64,000 nucleotides of DNA. Origin: Microbacterium algeriense. GTDB taxonomy: Bacteria; Actinomycetota; Actinomycetes; Actinomycetales; Microbacteriaceae. The first letter of the stretch is position 1. Each line of letters begins with the position of its first letter. The stretch lies in NCBI RefSeq assembly GCF_008868005.1, contig NZ_WAAO01000001.1, positions 1,116,001 through 1,180,000 of the forward strand, written 5' to 3'. The notes beneath the pieces were generated by a model, which searched no databases, was not told the origin of the DNA, and saw only the letters and a program-made list of their open reading frames with translations. Shown piece after piece: positions 10,542 to 19,397 of this stretch. Made by a program: the position numbers and the translations under genes.

Positions 10542-10952
10542 GAATCAGGCGCTCCGCCCACATCAGGCACCTGGGCTGCGTTCCCGCCTGTTCTCGCGGA
10601 TCTGCCTGATTCCGCGCGTCGAGTACGCCTGCGTCGGGCAGCCCACCCGCATCAGGCAGTCCACCCGCATCAGGCAGTCCACCCGCATCTGGCAGTCCAC
10701 CCGATTCAGGCAGTCCACCCACATCAGGCGGTCCACCCGCATCAGGCACCTGGGCTGCGTTCCTGCCTGTTCTCGAGGATCTGCCTGATTCCCCGCGACA
10801 GGGGCTCAGCCCGCGTCTGACGGCAAGCCCGCATCACGGCGCTCCGTATCAGGCAGCCTGCCCGTATCAGGCAGCCTGCCCGTATCAGGCAGCCTGCCCG
10901 CATCAGGCAGGTAGGCCGTGTTCCTGCCTGTTCTCGTGGGATTGCCTGAACC
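10542..10952. repeat. Composite repeat region between lysC and asd
   Basis: The 579-base spacer holds three copies of a 52-53 bp unit at 10561-10613, 10740-10792 and 10901-10952. Each starts CATCAGGCA and ends GCCTGATTCC or close to it, so each unit is a hairpin closed by ATCAGGCA/TGCCTGAT. Between copies one and two lie five 18-bp tandem units of the type CCCGCATCAGGCAGTCCA (10646-10735). Between copies two and three lie three 18-bp units of the type CCCGTATCAGGCAGCCTG (10843-10896). I see no gene here; the remaining 160 bases before asd show nothing I can name. Confidence 0.85.
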
Positions 10953-11012
10953 GGCGGCGGTGCGAGCGGCGGCGCGTCACGAATGACCCGGCGGTGCTCG
11001 GGGGCGCGATAG

Positions 11013-12182
<1,170 letters not shown>

Positions 12183-12270
12183 CCGCTGGGCTCGTGCGGT
12201 TCCGCAGCGCCCAGGCCGTCGCCTGACCGCGATGGTCTGCGGTGCCGTGGCCGCGAACTAGACTGTTCGG

Positions 12271-13743
12271 GTGACTGAAAACGTCGATGTCGTCCTGATC
12301 GGCGGTGGCATCATGAGCGCCACCCTGGGTACTCTGCTGCACGAGCTGCAGCCGGAGTGGAAGATCGTCGCCTTCGAGCGACTCTCCGATGTGGCTCAGG
12401 AGAGCTCGAACCCGTGGAACAACGCCGGCACGGGCCACGCCGCCCTGTGCGAGTTGAACTACATGCCCCAGCAGGGGGATGCGCCGCTGGATCCGGCCAA
12501 GGCCGTGTCGATCAACGAGCAGTTCCAGCAGAGTCGCCAGTTCTGGTCCTCTCTCGTGGAGAAGGGTGTGCTCGACGCGCCGTCCACGTTCATCAACGCG
12601 ACGCCGCACATGACGTTCGTGCGGGGCGAGAAGGACGTCGCCTACCTCAAGAACCGCTACGAGGTGCTCAAGGAGCAGCCCCTGTTCGCGGGGATCGAGT
12701 ACAGCGAGGACTCTCGCGTCATCAACAAGTGGGCGCCGTTGCTGATGCAGCAGCGCCGCAAGGGAGAGCCGTTCGCCGCGACGCGCGTCCCCGCCGGGAC
12801 GGACGTCGACTTCGGTGCCCTGACCCACCAGCTGTTCGATCACCTCCGGAAGTCGGGCGTCTCGGTGCGGACGAATCACGAGGTCAAGTCGCTCAAGCGT
12901 CAGAAGGACGGATCCTGGCTGGTCAAGTACCGCACGACGATCGGTCGCACGCCGAACGACATCCGCGCGAAGTTCGTGTTCGTCGGAGCGGGTGGCTGGG
13001 CGCTGAAGCTCCTGCAGAATGCCGGCATCCCTGAGATCAAGGGCTACGGCGTCTTCCCGATCGGCGGCCAGTTCCTGAAGACCACCGATCCCCAGATCGT
13101 GGCGCAGCACAAGGCCAAGGTGTACTCGCAGGCGTCGGTCGGCGCCCCGCCCATGTCGGTGCCGCACCTCGACACCCGCGTGGTCGACGGCGAGGCATCC
13201 CTCATGTTCGGACCGTTCGCGACGTTCAGCCCGAAGTTCCTCAAGAACGGCTCGATGTTCGACATCGTGTCCCAGGTGCGGGCGCACAACCTGCTGCCAA
13301 TGCTGCAGGTGGCCGTGAAGAACCCCGACCTCATCACGTATCTGATCAGCGAGCTGCTGAAGAACCACGCCAAGAAGGTCGACAGTTTGCGCACCTTCAT
13401 GCCGACGGCGAAGGACGAGGACTGGACGCTGATCAACGCCGGTCAGCGCGCCCAGGTCATGAAGAAGGACCCCAAGAAGGGCGGAGTCCTGCAGTTCGGC
13501 ACCGAGGTCGTCGCCGCGGCGGACGGCTCGATCGCGGGTCTGCTCGGCGCCTCGCCTGGCGCATCCACCGCGGTTCCGATCATGCTCGACCTGCTGAAGC
13601 GCTGCTTCCCGGACGAGTACCCCGGCTGGGAGCCCGAGCTCCGTGCGCTGATCCCGACCTTCGGCAAGAAGCTCAACGCGGACCCGGCGCTCGCGGAGCA
13701 GTCGACCGAAGCCACCGCGGCCGCGCTCGGCATCAACGTCTGA
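12271..13743 (+). CDS. mqo: Malate:quinone oxidoreductase
   Basis: Membrane-associated FAD enzyme that oxidises malate to oxaloacetate and feeds electrons to menaquinone. It has 490 residues, within the family range. The FAD-binding VVLIGGGIMSATLG is at the N terminus, followed by WNNAGTGHAALCELNY, VFVGAGGWALKLLQ, GPFATFSPKFLKNGS and the C-terminal LLGASPGASTAVPIML. GTG start. It stands alone between asd and the thymidine kinase gene, with only eight bases before the latter, so the two may be cotranscribed. Confidence 0.97.
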   Translation: MTENVDVVLIGGGIMSATLGTLLHELQPEWKIVAFERLSDVAQESSNPWNNAGTGHAALCELNYMPQQGDAPLDPAKAVSINEQFQQSRQFWSSLVEKGVLDAPSTFINATPHMTFVRGEKDVAYLKNRYEVLKEQPLFAGIEYSEDSRVINKWAPLLMQQRRKGEPFAATRVPAGTDVDFGALTHQLFDHLRKSGVSVRTNHEVKSLKRQKDGSWLVKYRTTIGRTPNDIRAKFVFVGAGGWALKLLQNAGIPEIKGYGVFPIGGQFLKTTDPQIVAQHKAKVYSQASVGAPPMSVPHLDTRVVDGEASLMFGPFATFSPKFLKNGSMFDIVSQVRAHNLLPMLQVAVKNPDLITYLISELLKNHAKKVDSLRTFMPTAKDEDWTLINAGQRAQVMKKDPKKGGVLQFGTEVVAAADGSIAGLLGASPGASTAVPIMLDLLKRCFPDEYPGWEPELRALIPTFGKKLNADPALAEQSTEATAAALGINV

Positions 13744-13751
13744 AGCGCGCC

Positions 13752-14405
13752 GTGGCGAAGCTCTACTTCCGCTACGGCGCGATGAACTCGGGCAAGTCGA
13801 CCGCCCTGCTGCAGGCCGCCTACAACTACGAGGAGCGCGGCCAGCACGTGCTGCTCGCGAAGCCCGCGATCGACACGAAGGGCGCGGGGGAGATCGAGAG
13901 CCGGCTGGGCGTCACCCGCCCCGTCGACTTTCTGATCGCACCGGAGGCGGACGCGCGAGCCGTGTTCGCCGAGCACCGCGCGCGCATGCAGCAGGCGTCG
14001 GACGACGAGCTGCTGCCGGAGGGGCCCAGCGATGTGGCGTGCCTGCTGATCGACGAGGCGCAGTTCCTCACGCCGACGCAGGTCGACGATCTCTTCCGCA
14101 TCGCCGTGGAGGACGGCATCCCCGTGATCGCATACGGCATCCGCAACGACTTCCTCACCCACGCGTTCCCCGGCTCGGCGCGACTGCTCGCGATCGCGCA
14201 CTCGCTCGAGGAGCTCAAGACGATCTGCCGCTGCGGTCGCAAGGCGGTGTTCAACGGACGTGTCGTCGGGGGACGATTCGTCTTCGACGGCGACCAGGTC
14301 GCGATCGACGAGGGTGCGACCGGATCGGCATCGCCCGAGGTGACGACGTACGAATCGCTCTGCGGCACGTGCTACCTGGAGGAGTCCGGCGGGCGCCTGG
14401 GCTGA
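13752..14405 (+). CDS. tdk: Thymidine kinase (type II)
   Basis: Salvages thymidine to dTMP. The P-loop GAMNSGKST is at residues 9-17, followed by the conserved DEAQFLTPTQ (Walker B region and catalytic Glu) and YGIRNDFLT. Near the C terminus CRCGRKA and CGTCY carry the structural zinc cysteines. The 217 residues are normal for type II enzymes. GTG start; it begins eight bases after the mqo stop. Confidence 0.93.
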   Translation: MAKLYFRYGAMNSGKSTALLQAAYNYEERGQHVLLAKPAIDTKGAGEIESRLGVTRPVDFLIAPEADARAVFAEHRARMQQASDDELLPEGPSDVACLLIDEAQFLTPTQVDDLFRIAVEDGIPVIAYGIRNDFLTHAFPGSARLLAIAHSLEELKTICRCGRKAVFNGRVVGGRFVFDGDQVAIDEGATGSASPEVTTYESLCGTCYLEESGGRLG

Positions 14406-14470
14406 CGCCGTCGCGAACACCCCCGACTCTCGTACCGCAGCTCGGGAGCGTCCTGATGAGCGCGCCCCGT

Positions 14471-14519
14471 TTGCGTGGTCTGACCACACGGGAGTACGCT
14501 GTGGTCTGACCACAGGAGG
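14471..14519 (+). promoter_or_regulatory. lldR-lldD promoter with two LldR-type operators
   Basis: TTGCGT (14471-14476) and TACGCT (14495-14500), 18 bases apart, look like -35 and -10 boxes. Two near-identical palindromes flank the -10: GTGGTCTGACCAC (14475-14487) and TGTGGTCTGACCACA (14500-14514), with centres 26 bp apart. The TGGTCnGACCA core is typical of FadR-subfamily GntR regulators. The second site touches the ribosome site AGGAGG (14514-14519) of lldR. Binding would block both promoter and transcript start, giving autorepression relieved by lactate (inference from the family). Confidence 0.85.
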
Positions 14520-14523
14520 CCGC

Positions 14524-15246
14524 ATGTCGGAGCAGCCAGCGCGCGCATGGCGACTCGTGCTCGAGCACATCGAGCGCGACCTCCTCGAGGGGCGCCTCGG
14601 GCCCGGCGACCGGTTGCCTTCCGAGCGCGACCTGGCGACGGAGCTCGGCGTCGGCCGATCGAGCGTGCGGGAAGCCTTCCGCGTGCTCGAGGTGATGGGA
14701 CTCATCCGCACCGCGACCGGTTCCGGCCCCCAGTCCGGCGCCATCGTCATCGCGACCCCGACCGGCGGCATGTCGGCGCTGCTGCGGCTGCAGGTCGCCG
14801 CTCAGGGCTTCCCGCTGGACGACGTCGTACGCACGCGCCTCGTGCTCGAGGACGCGGTCGTCGCAGCGATGGCCGGTTCCCCAGATCGGGACACGACGCG
14901 AGCGCACCGGCTGCTCGAGGCGATGGATGCCCCCGGCCTGACTCCTGCCGAGTTCCTCGCGCTCGACGCGCAGCTGCACCTGTCCCTGGCCGAGGCGAGC
15001 GGCAACACCGTCATCGCGGCGATGATGGCGGGCCTCCGCTCCTCGATCGAGTCGTACGTGCAGTCCGGGGTGGCCGCGATCGAGGACTGGGAGGCGATGG
15101 CCGCCCGGCTCCGCGCCGAGCACCGCGCCCTGGTCGCCGCGATCGACGATGCCGACGTGCCGGCCGCTCGACGCCTCGTGCACACCCACATCACCGGCTA
15201 CTACACGTCAGCGGGTCTCACCCGCGCCGCCCATCCCCACGACTGA
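14524..15246 (+). CDS. lldR: GntR/FadR-family regulator, probable lactate-responsive LldR
   Basis: DNA-binding repressor of 240 residues. The winged helix-turn-helix (residues about 20-75) contains GDRLPSERDLATELGVGRSS and VREAFRVLEVMGLI. The C-terminal FCD-type all-helical effector domain has the metal-ligand pattern DAQLHLSLAEASGN plus later His residues (EHRALVAAI and HTHITGYY). The two operators lie immediately upstream, and lldD follows nine bases downstream, so it most likely controls lactate oxidation. Actual ligand identity is not shown by the sequence. Confidence 0.88.
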   Translation: MSEQPARAWRLVLEHIERDLLEGRLGPGDRLPSERDLATELGVGRSSVREAFRVLEVMGLIRTATGSGPQSGAIVIATPTGGMSALLRLQVAAQGFPLDDVVRTRLVLEDAVVAAMAGSPDRDTTRAHRLLEAMDAPGLTPAEFLALDAQLHLSLAEASGNTVIAAMMAGLRSSIESYVQSGVAAIEDWEAMAARLRAEHRALVAAIDDADVPAARRLVHTHITGYYTSAGLTRAAHPHD

Positions 15247-15255
15247 GAGGTCCCT

Positions 15256-16536
15256 ATGGTCCAGCGTCAGGTCCCCAACCCCCGAGAGCTCCTCGAGCTG
15301 ATGAAGTTCAAGAAGCCCGAGCTGAACGGCAGGAAGCGTCGTCTCGATGCGGCGCTGACGATCGATGATCTCCGCATCATCGCGAAGCGCCGCACTCCGA
15401 AGGCTGCCTTCGACTACACCGACGGTGCAGCGGAGGGCGAGCTGTCGCTGAGCCGCGCGCGCCAGGCGTTCCAGGACGTGGAGTTCCACCCGGGCATCCT
15501 CAAGCCCGCTCCCGACGTCGACACGAGCATCGAGATCCTCGGCGGGCCCTCCGCGCTGCCGTTCGGCATCGCGCCCACCGGATTCACGAGGCTCATGCAG
15601 ACCGAGGGAGAGGTGGCCGGTGCCGGTGCCGCGGCCGCCGCCGGCATCCCGTTCACGCTTTCCACGCTCGGCACGACCTCCATCGAGGGTGTGCGAGACG
15701 CGACCCTCAGCGAGCCTCGCGGACCGGTACCGGGACGGAACTGGTTCCAGCTGTACGTCATGCGCGATCGCGAGATCTCGTACGAGCTCGCACGCCGCGC
15801 TGCGGCCGCCGGATTCGACACGCTGCAGTTCACGGTCGACACCCCCGTCGCCGGCGCCCGCCTGCGCGACAAGCGCAACGGCTTCAGCATCCCGCCGCAG
15901 CTGACTCTGGGCACGATCATCAACGCGATCCCGCGTCCGTGGTGGTGGTACGACTTCCTCACCACCCCGAAGCTGGAGTTCGCTTCTCTCAGCACGACCG
16001 GCGGCACCGTGGGAGAGCTGCTGGACGCGGCGATGGACCCGACCATCAGCTACGACGATCTCGCCGTCATCCGCGACATCTGGCCCGGCAAGATCGTCAT
16101 CAAGGGTGTGCAGAACGTCGAGGACTCCGTACGCCTGCGCGACGCGGGGGTCGACGGCATCGTGCTCTCCAACCACGGCGGCCGTCAGCTCGACCGTGCG
16201 CCGATCCCGTTCCACCTGCTGCCCGAGGTGCGTCAGGCCGTGGGCGACGATTTCACGGTCATGATCGACACCGGCATCATGAACGGCGCCGACATCGTCG
16301 CGGCCGTGGCTCTCGGCGCCGACTTCACGCTGATCGGACGCGCCTACCTGTACGGGCTGATGGCCGGCGGACGCCAGGGCGTGGACCGGACGATCGCCAT
16401 CCTGCGCAGCGAGATCGAACGCACCATGCGACTGCTCGGCGTCTCGTCGCTCGCCGAACTGGAACCGGGACACGTCACGCAGCTCACCCGCCTCGTGCCG
16501 GTCACCCGCGCCGCCACCGAGGCCCGCGTCCGCTGA
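15256..16536 (+). CDS. lldD: FMN-dependent alpha-hydroxy-acid (L-lactate) dehydrogenase
   Basis: Oxidises L-lactate to pyruvate and passes electrons to the quinone pool. It is a TIM-barrel FMN protein of 426 residues with [11 protein letters not shown] near the N terminus, [32 protein letters not shown], and [19 protein letters not shown]. The active-site [10 protein letters not shown] contains the catalytic His and conserved Arg. The protein is longer than glycolate oxidase, as is usual for actinobacterial LldD. It lies in one operon with lldR. Mqo upstream gives a second quinone-linked organic-acid dehydrogenase. Confidence 0.92.
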   Translation: MVQRQVPNPRELLELMKFKKPELNGRKRRLDAALTIDDLRIIAKRRTPKAAFDYTDGAAEGELSLSRARQAFQDVEFHPGILKPAPDVDTSIEILGGPSALPFGIAPTGFTRLMQTEGEVAGAGAAAAAGIPFTLSTLGTTSIEGVRDATLSEPRGPVPGRNWFQLYVMRDREISYELARRAAAAGFDTLQFTVDTPVAGARLRDKRNGFSIPPQLTLGTIINAIPRPWWWYDFLTTPKLEFASLSTTGGTVGELLDAAMDPTISYDDLAVIRDIWPGKIVIKGVQNVEDSVRLRDAGVDGIVLSNHGGRQLDRAPIPFHLLPEVRQAVGDDFTVMIDTGIMNGADIVAAVALGADFTLIGRAYLYGLMAGGRQGVDRTIAILRSEIERTMRLLGVSSLAELEPGHVTQLTRLVPVTRAATEARVR

Positions 16537-16561
16537 CGGCCTCCCGGCGCCGTGGCCCGCG

Positions 16562-17404
16562 TCAGGACTGCGGAGCCACGGCCCGGGAGCGCGGCGGCCA
16601 CGGGATGAGCATCGACGTGGTGCGCCGGTACTCCGCGTACGCGGGATACTTCGAGGCGGTGATCGATTCGGTGAAGATCGTCGAGCCGATGAACAGGACG
16701 GTGAGCAGGACCGCGCCGACGATCGTCGGATTGAATACGCCGCCGATGACACCCGCTCCCGAGGCGACGGCAGCGGTGGCGCCGATCGCGTAGAACGCCC
16801 ACCACTGCGCCTGCTCGAAGAAGAAGTTCGGGTGGCGGCTGTAGCGGAAGAGCCCGTCCGTCGCGAAGCCGGGAGCCAGGGTGCCGCCGGCCTGCTTCTT
16901 GCGCTGGTGGAAGTTCCACTGCTGCTGGTCCGCGACGGTCTCGCCGACGAGGAAGGCGAGGAACGCGGCGATGAACACCGCATCCCCGACCGTGAGGGCG
17001 GACGGATGCTCTGCCGCGACGAGAGCGGGCAGAGTGATGAGCACGAGCAGCGTCATCTGGTAGCAGACGATGAACAGCACGTTGAACACCTGGAACTGCC
17101 AGGGGCGCATCCGCTGGCGCAGGATCGCCCACCGGTAGTCCTCCATGCCGGTGTAGCCGCCCTTGCGGGCGAAGTTGAACGTCAGCCGCGCTCCCCAGGC
17201 CGTCGCCAGCACACCCATCAGCACCACCCGGGCCGAACCCCGGTCGTCGGCGAAGGCGCCGGCGACGAAGATCCACACGTAGACGACCGGCACGATCGAC
17301 CACGCCCGGTCCACCCATGAGGTGTCCCGCGTGATCAGCGACAGCACCCAGCACAGAACGCTGGCGACAGCTGCGACGACGATGACGACGAGGAGCGCAT
17401 CCAT
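16562..17404 (-). CDS. DUF1295 membrane protein (steroid 5-alpha-reductase-like fold)
   Basis: Polytopic membrane protein of 280 residues with about seven hydrophobic segments. The C-terminal part has the family signature FRYSRHPNFFFEQAQWW, which resembles the NADPH/methyl-donor binding motif of steroid reductases and isoprenylcysteine methyltransferases. Its reaction is not known. It is convergent with lldD (26 bases apart) and has a 53-base gap to the next minus-strand gene. Confidence 0.85.
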   Translation of the reverse strand: MDALLVVIVVAAVASVLCWVLSLITRDTSWVDRAWSIVPVVYVWIFVAGAFADDRGSARVVLMGVLATAWGARLTFNFARKGGYTGMEDYRWAILRQRMRPWQFQVFNVLFIVCYQMTLLVLITLPALVAAEHPSALTVGDAVFIAAFLAFLVGETVADQQQWNFHQRKKQAGGTLAPGFATDGLFRYSRHPNFFFEQAQWWAFYAIGATAAVASGAGVIGGVFNPTIVGAVLLTVLFIGSTIFTESITASKYPAYAEYRRTTSMLIPWPPRSRAVAPQS

Positions 17405-17457
17405 GACGCCATGCTAGGGGCACGCGGGCGAATCGGGGTGCTGCGACGCCCCCGGGG

Positions 17458-18213
17458 TCACAGCGTGCGCAGCAGCTCCTCGAGCTTGGCGGCGGTGTCC
17501 TCCCAGCCCTCGACCGCCACGGACGGAACGCCGATCGCGAGGACCGGATAGTCGTTGCCGCCTTCATCGAGACGGTCGCCGTAGAACAGCATGTCGGTGA
17601 GGGGGATCCCCGTGTGGGTCGAGAGCTGCCGCATGCCGAAGGCTTTGTCGATGCCCGCCTGCGTGATGTCGATGGACGTGGAGCCGCCGGAGCGCACCTC
17701 GAGCCCGGGGAGGCGGGCGGCGACCGCGTCGCGCAGGGCGGCACGCTTGGCGCCCGTGGGGTCCCAGTCGTGCTTCGCCTCGCGGGGGGCACGCTGGCCG
17801 AGCGCGGAGAACGTGATCTGCGAGCCGCGATCCTCGAGGATGTCGCCCCAGGGCTCGGCTTCCCAGAGCCCGAGCCGCTCGGCTTCTTCCCGGAGCGCCG
17901 TGAGCGCGGCCCGCTTCTCCGCGGCGCTGAGATCGTGTGCGTACACGGAGGTGAAGTCCGCGCCGTCGTGGCGCAAATACCGGGTCCCGCAGGTCGGCAG
18001 GAGGTGCAGGCGGGCGAGATCGGCGGCATCCGCATCGCCGAGACGAGCCACCACCTGGGTGCGGAACTGCGTCTCATTGCCACCGGAGATGATGGCGACG
18101 TCGACCGAGCGCAGCAGCGCCAGGAGCAGGTCGGCGATCCGAGGGTCGATCAGGCCCTTGGACGGAGCGAGCGTGTCATCGAGATCGAAGGCGACGAGTG
18201 CGGGCGCGGTCAT
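17458..18213 (-). CDS. HAD-IIB family sugar phosphatase/phosphomannomutase-like hydrolase
   Basis: Cytoplasmic HAD hydrolase of 251 residues. Motif I FDLDDTLAPSKG holds the Asp nucleophile and acid/base near residues 9-11. AIISGGNETQF is motif II, the conserved Lys lies in GIDKAFGMRQL, and motif IV is DMLFYGDRLDEGGND. The C2B cap is as in Cof-type and mannosyl-3-phosphoglycerate phosphatases; eukaryotic-type phosphomannomutase shares the same fold. The substrate is uncertain. ATG start at 18213. Confidence 0.85.
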   Translation of the reverse strand: MTAPALVAFDLDDTLAPSKGLIDPRIADLLLALLRSVDVAIISGGNETQFRTQVVARLGDADAADLARLHLLPTCGTRYLRHDGADFTSVYAHDLSAAEKRAALTALREEAERLGLWEAEPWGDILEDRGSQITFSALGQRAPREAKHDWDPTGAKRAALRDAVAARLPGLEVRSGGSTSIDITQAGIDKAFGMRQLSTHTGIPLTDMLFYGDRLDEGGNDYPVLAIGVPSVAVEGWEDTAAKLEELLRTL

Positions 18214-18284
18214 GGTGTCTCCAGCCTAGAAGGTGCACGCCGAGAGGAGCGCGAGGGGAGCGACACGGTCGCGATCCCGATACA

Positions 18285-18314
18285 GAGAAGGCCGCCCCTG
18301 CGGGCGGCCTTCTC
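18285..18314 (-). terminator. Hairpin downstream of tRNA-Pro
   Basis: Perfect 13-bp stem GAGAAGGCCGCCC / GGGCGGCCTTCTC with a four-base loop (18298-18301), starting just after the 3' end of the minus-strand tRNA-Pro. It probably ends that transcript. No long T tract is present. Confidence 0.75.
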
Positions 18315-18320
18315 GTGTCA

Positions 18321-18398
<78 letters not shown>

Positions 18399-18455
18399 TT
18401 TTGCAACCCTCCGAGTCTACAGGGAAATGCTCCCTGCGCCGAATCGAGAGTCCGA

Positions 18456-19397
18456 TCAGCTCCGTGCCGTGAGCGTGAGCAGCGTCGCCTCCGGCCGGCA
18501 CGCGAAGCGCACCGGGGCGTAGATGGAGTGTCCGCAGCCGGCGCTGACGTTCAGCGGCACGGTCCGGCCGTCGTGCGACCAGGTGCTGAGCCCCTTCGCC
18601 TGGGAGAGCGGGATGTCGCAGTTCGCGACGAGGGCTCCGTATCCAGGGAGGCACACCTGACCGCCGTGCGTGTGACCGCCCAGGATCGCGTCGGCGCCCA
18701 GGCCGATGAACCCGTTGAGCACACGCTGGTAGGGCGCGTGGGTGACACCGAGCATCGGCGTTGCGTCGTCGCGCGGGCCCAGAGCGTCGATCGCGTCGGG
18801 GAGGTCCTCGAGGCGATCCCAATCGCGGTGGGCGTCGTCGACCCCGAAGAGAGCGATCTCGCGCCCGCCGACGGCGAGCCGGGCTGCGGCGTTGTTCAGA
18901 TCGGTCCAGCCCAGCTCGTCCGTGAAGTACGCGTCCATCGCCTCGGTGTCGAGGAGCGGCGGATCCTGCTTCTTCTTCGACGGGCCGAGGAAGTAGCGCA
19001 GCGGGTTGCGGGGGGAGGGGGCGGTGACGTCGTTCGAGCCGTGCACGAACACCCCGGGGATGCCTGCGAGCGGAGCGAACGCCCGGCGGATGCCGTCGAG
19101 GCCGTCGCGGTGGCCAAGGTTGTCACCCGTGTTCACGATGAGGTCGGGCTTGAGCTCGGCGAGCGACGCCAACCAGTCCTGCTTGCGGTGCTGCCACGGT
19201 GCCATGTGGGCGTCCGAGACGTGCAGGATGCGCAGCGGCGCTGAGCCCGCCGGCAATGCCTCCGCGGACACCTCGCGCACCGTGAAGAGGTAGCGTTCGA
19301 TGCCGATTCCCCAGACCGCTGCGGCCACACCCGCGGCCCCCACCGCGCCGAGCGCGATGAGGGCCGGGTGTGCCGTGCGGCCTGCGTCTAGTCGCAT
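18456..19397 (-). CDS. Membrane-anchored metallophosphoesterase
   Basis: Calcineurin-like phosphoesterase of 313 residues. A hydrophobic N-terminal segment (about residues 12-32) anchors it, and the metal-binding motifs follow in order: [20 protein letters not shown], and [13 protein letters not shown]. The substrate is unknown; relatives act on UDP-diacylglucosamine-like or other phosphodiesters at the membrane. The ATG at 19397 overlaps the end of the upstream penicillin-binding protein gene by ten bases, so the two are coupled. In mycobacteria a similar pair is found (ponA2 with Rv3683). Confidence 0.9.
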   Translation of the reverse strand: MRLDAGRTAHPALIALGAVGAAGVAAAVWGIGIERYLFTVREVSAEALPAGSAPLRILHVSDAHMAPWQHRKQDWLASLAELKPDLIVNTGDNLGHRDGLDGIRRAFAPLAGIPGVFVHGSNDVTAPSPRNPLRYFLGPSKKKQDPPLLDTEAMDAYFTDELGWTDLNNAAARLAVGGREIALFGVDDAHRDWDRLEDLPDAIDALGPRDDATPMLGVTHAPYQRVLNGFIGLGADAILGGHTHGGQVCLPGYGALVANCDIPLSQAKGLSTWSHDGRTVPLNVSAGCGHSIYAPVRFACRPEATLLTLTARS

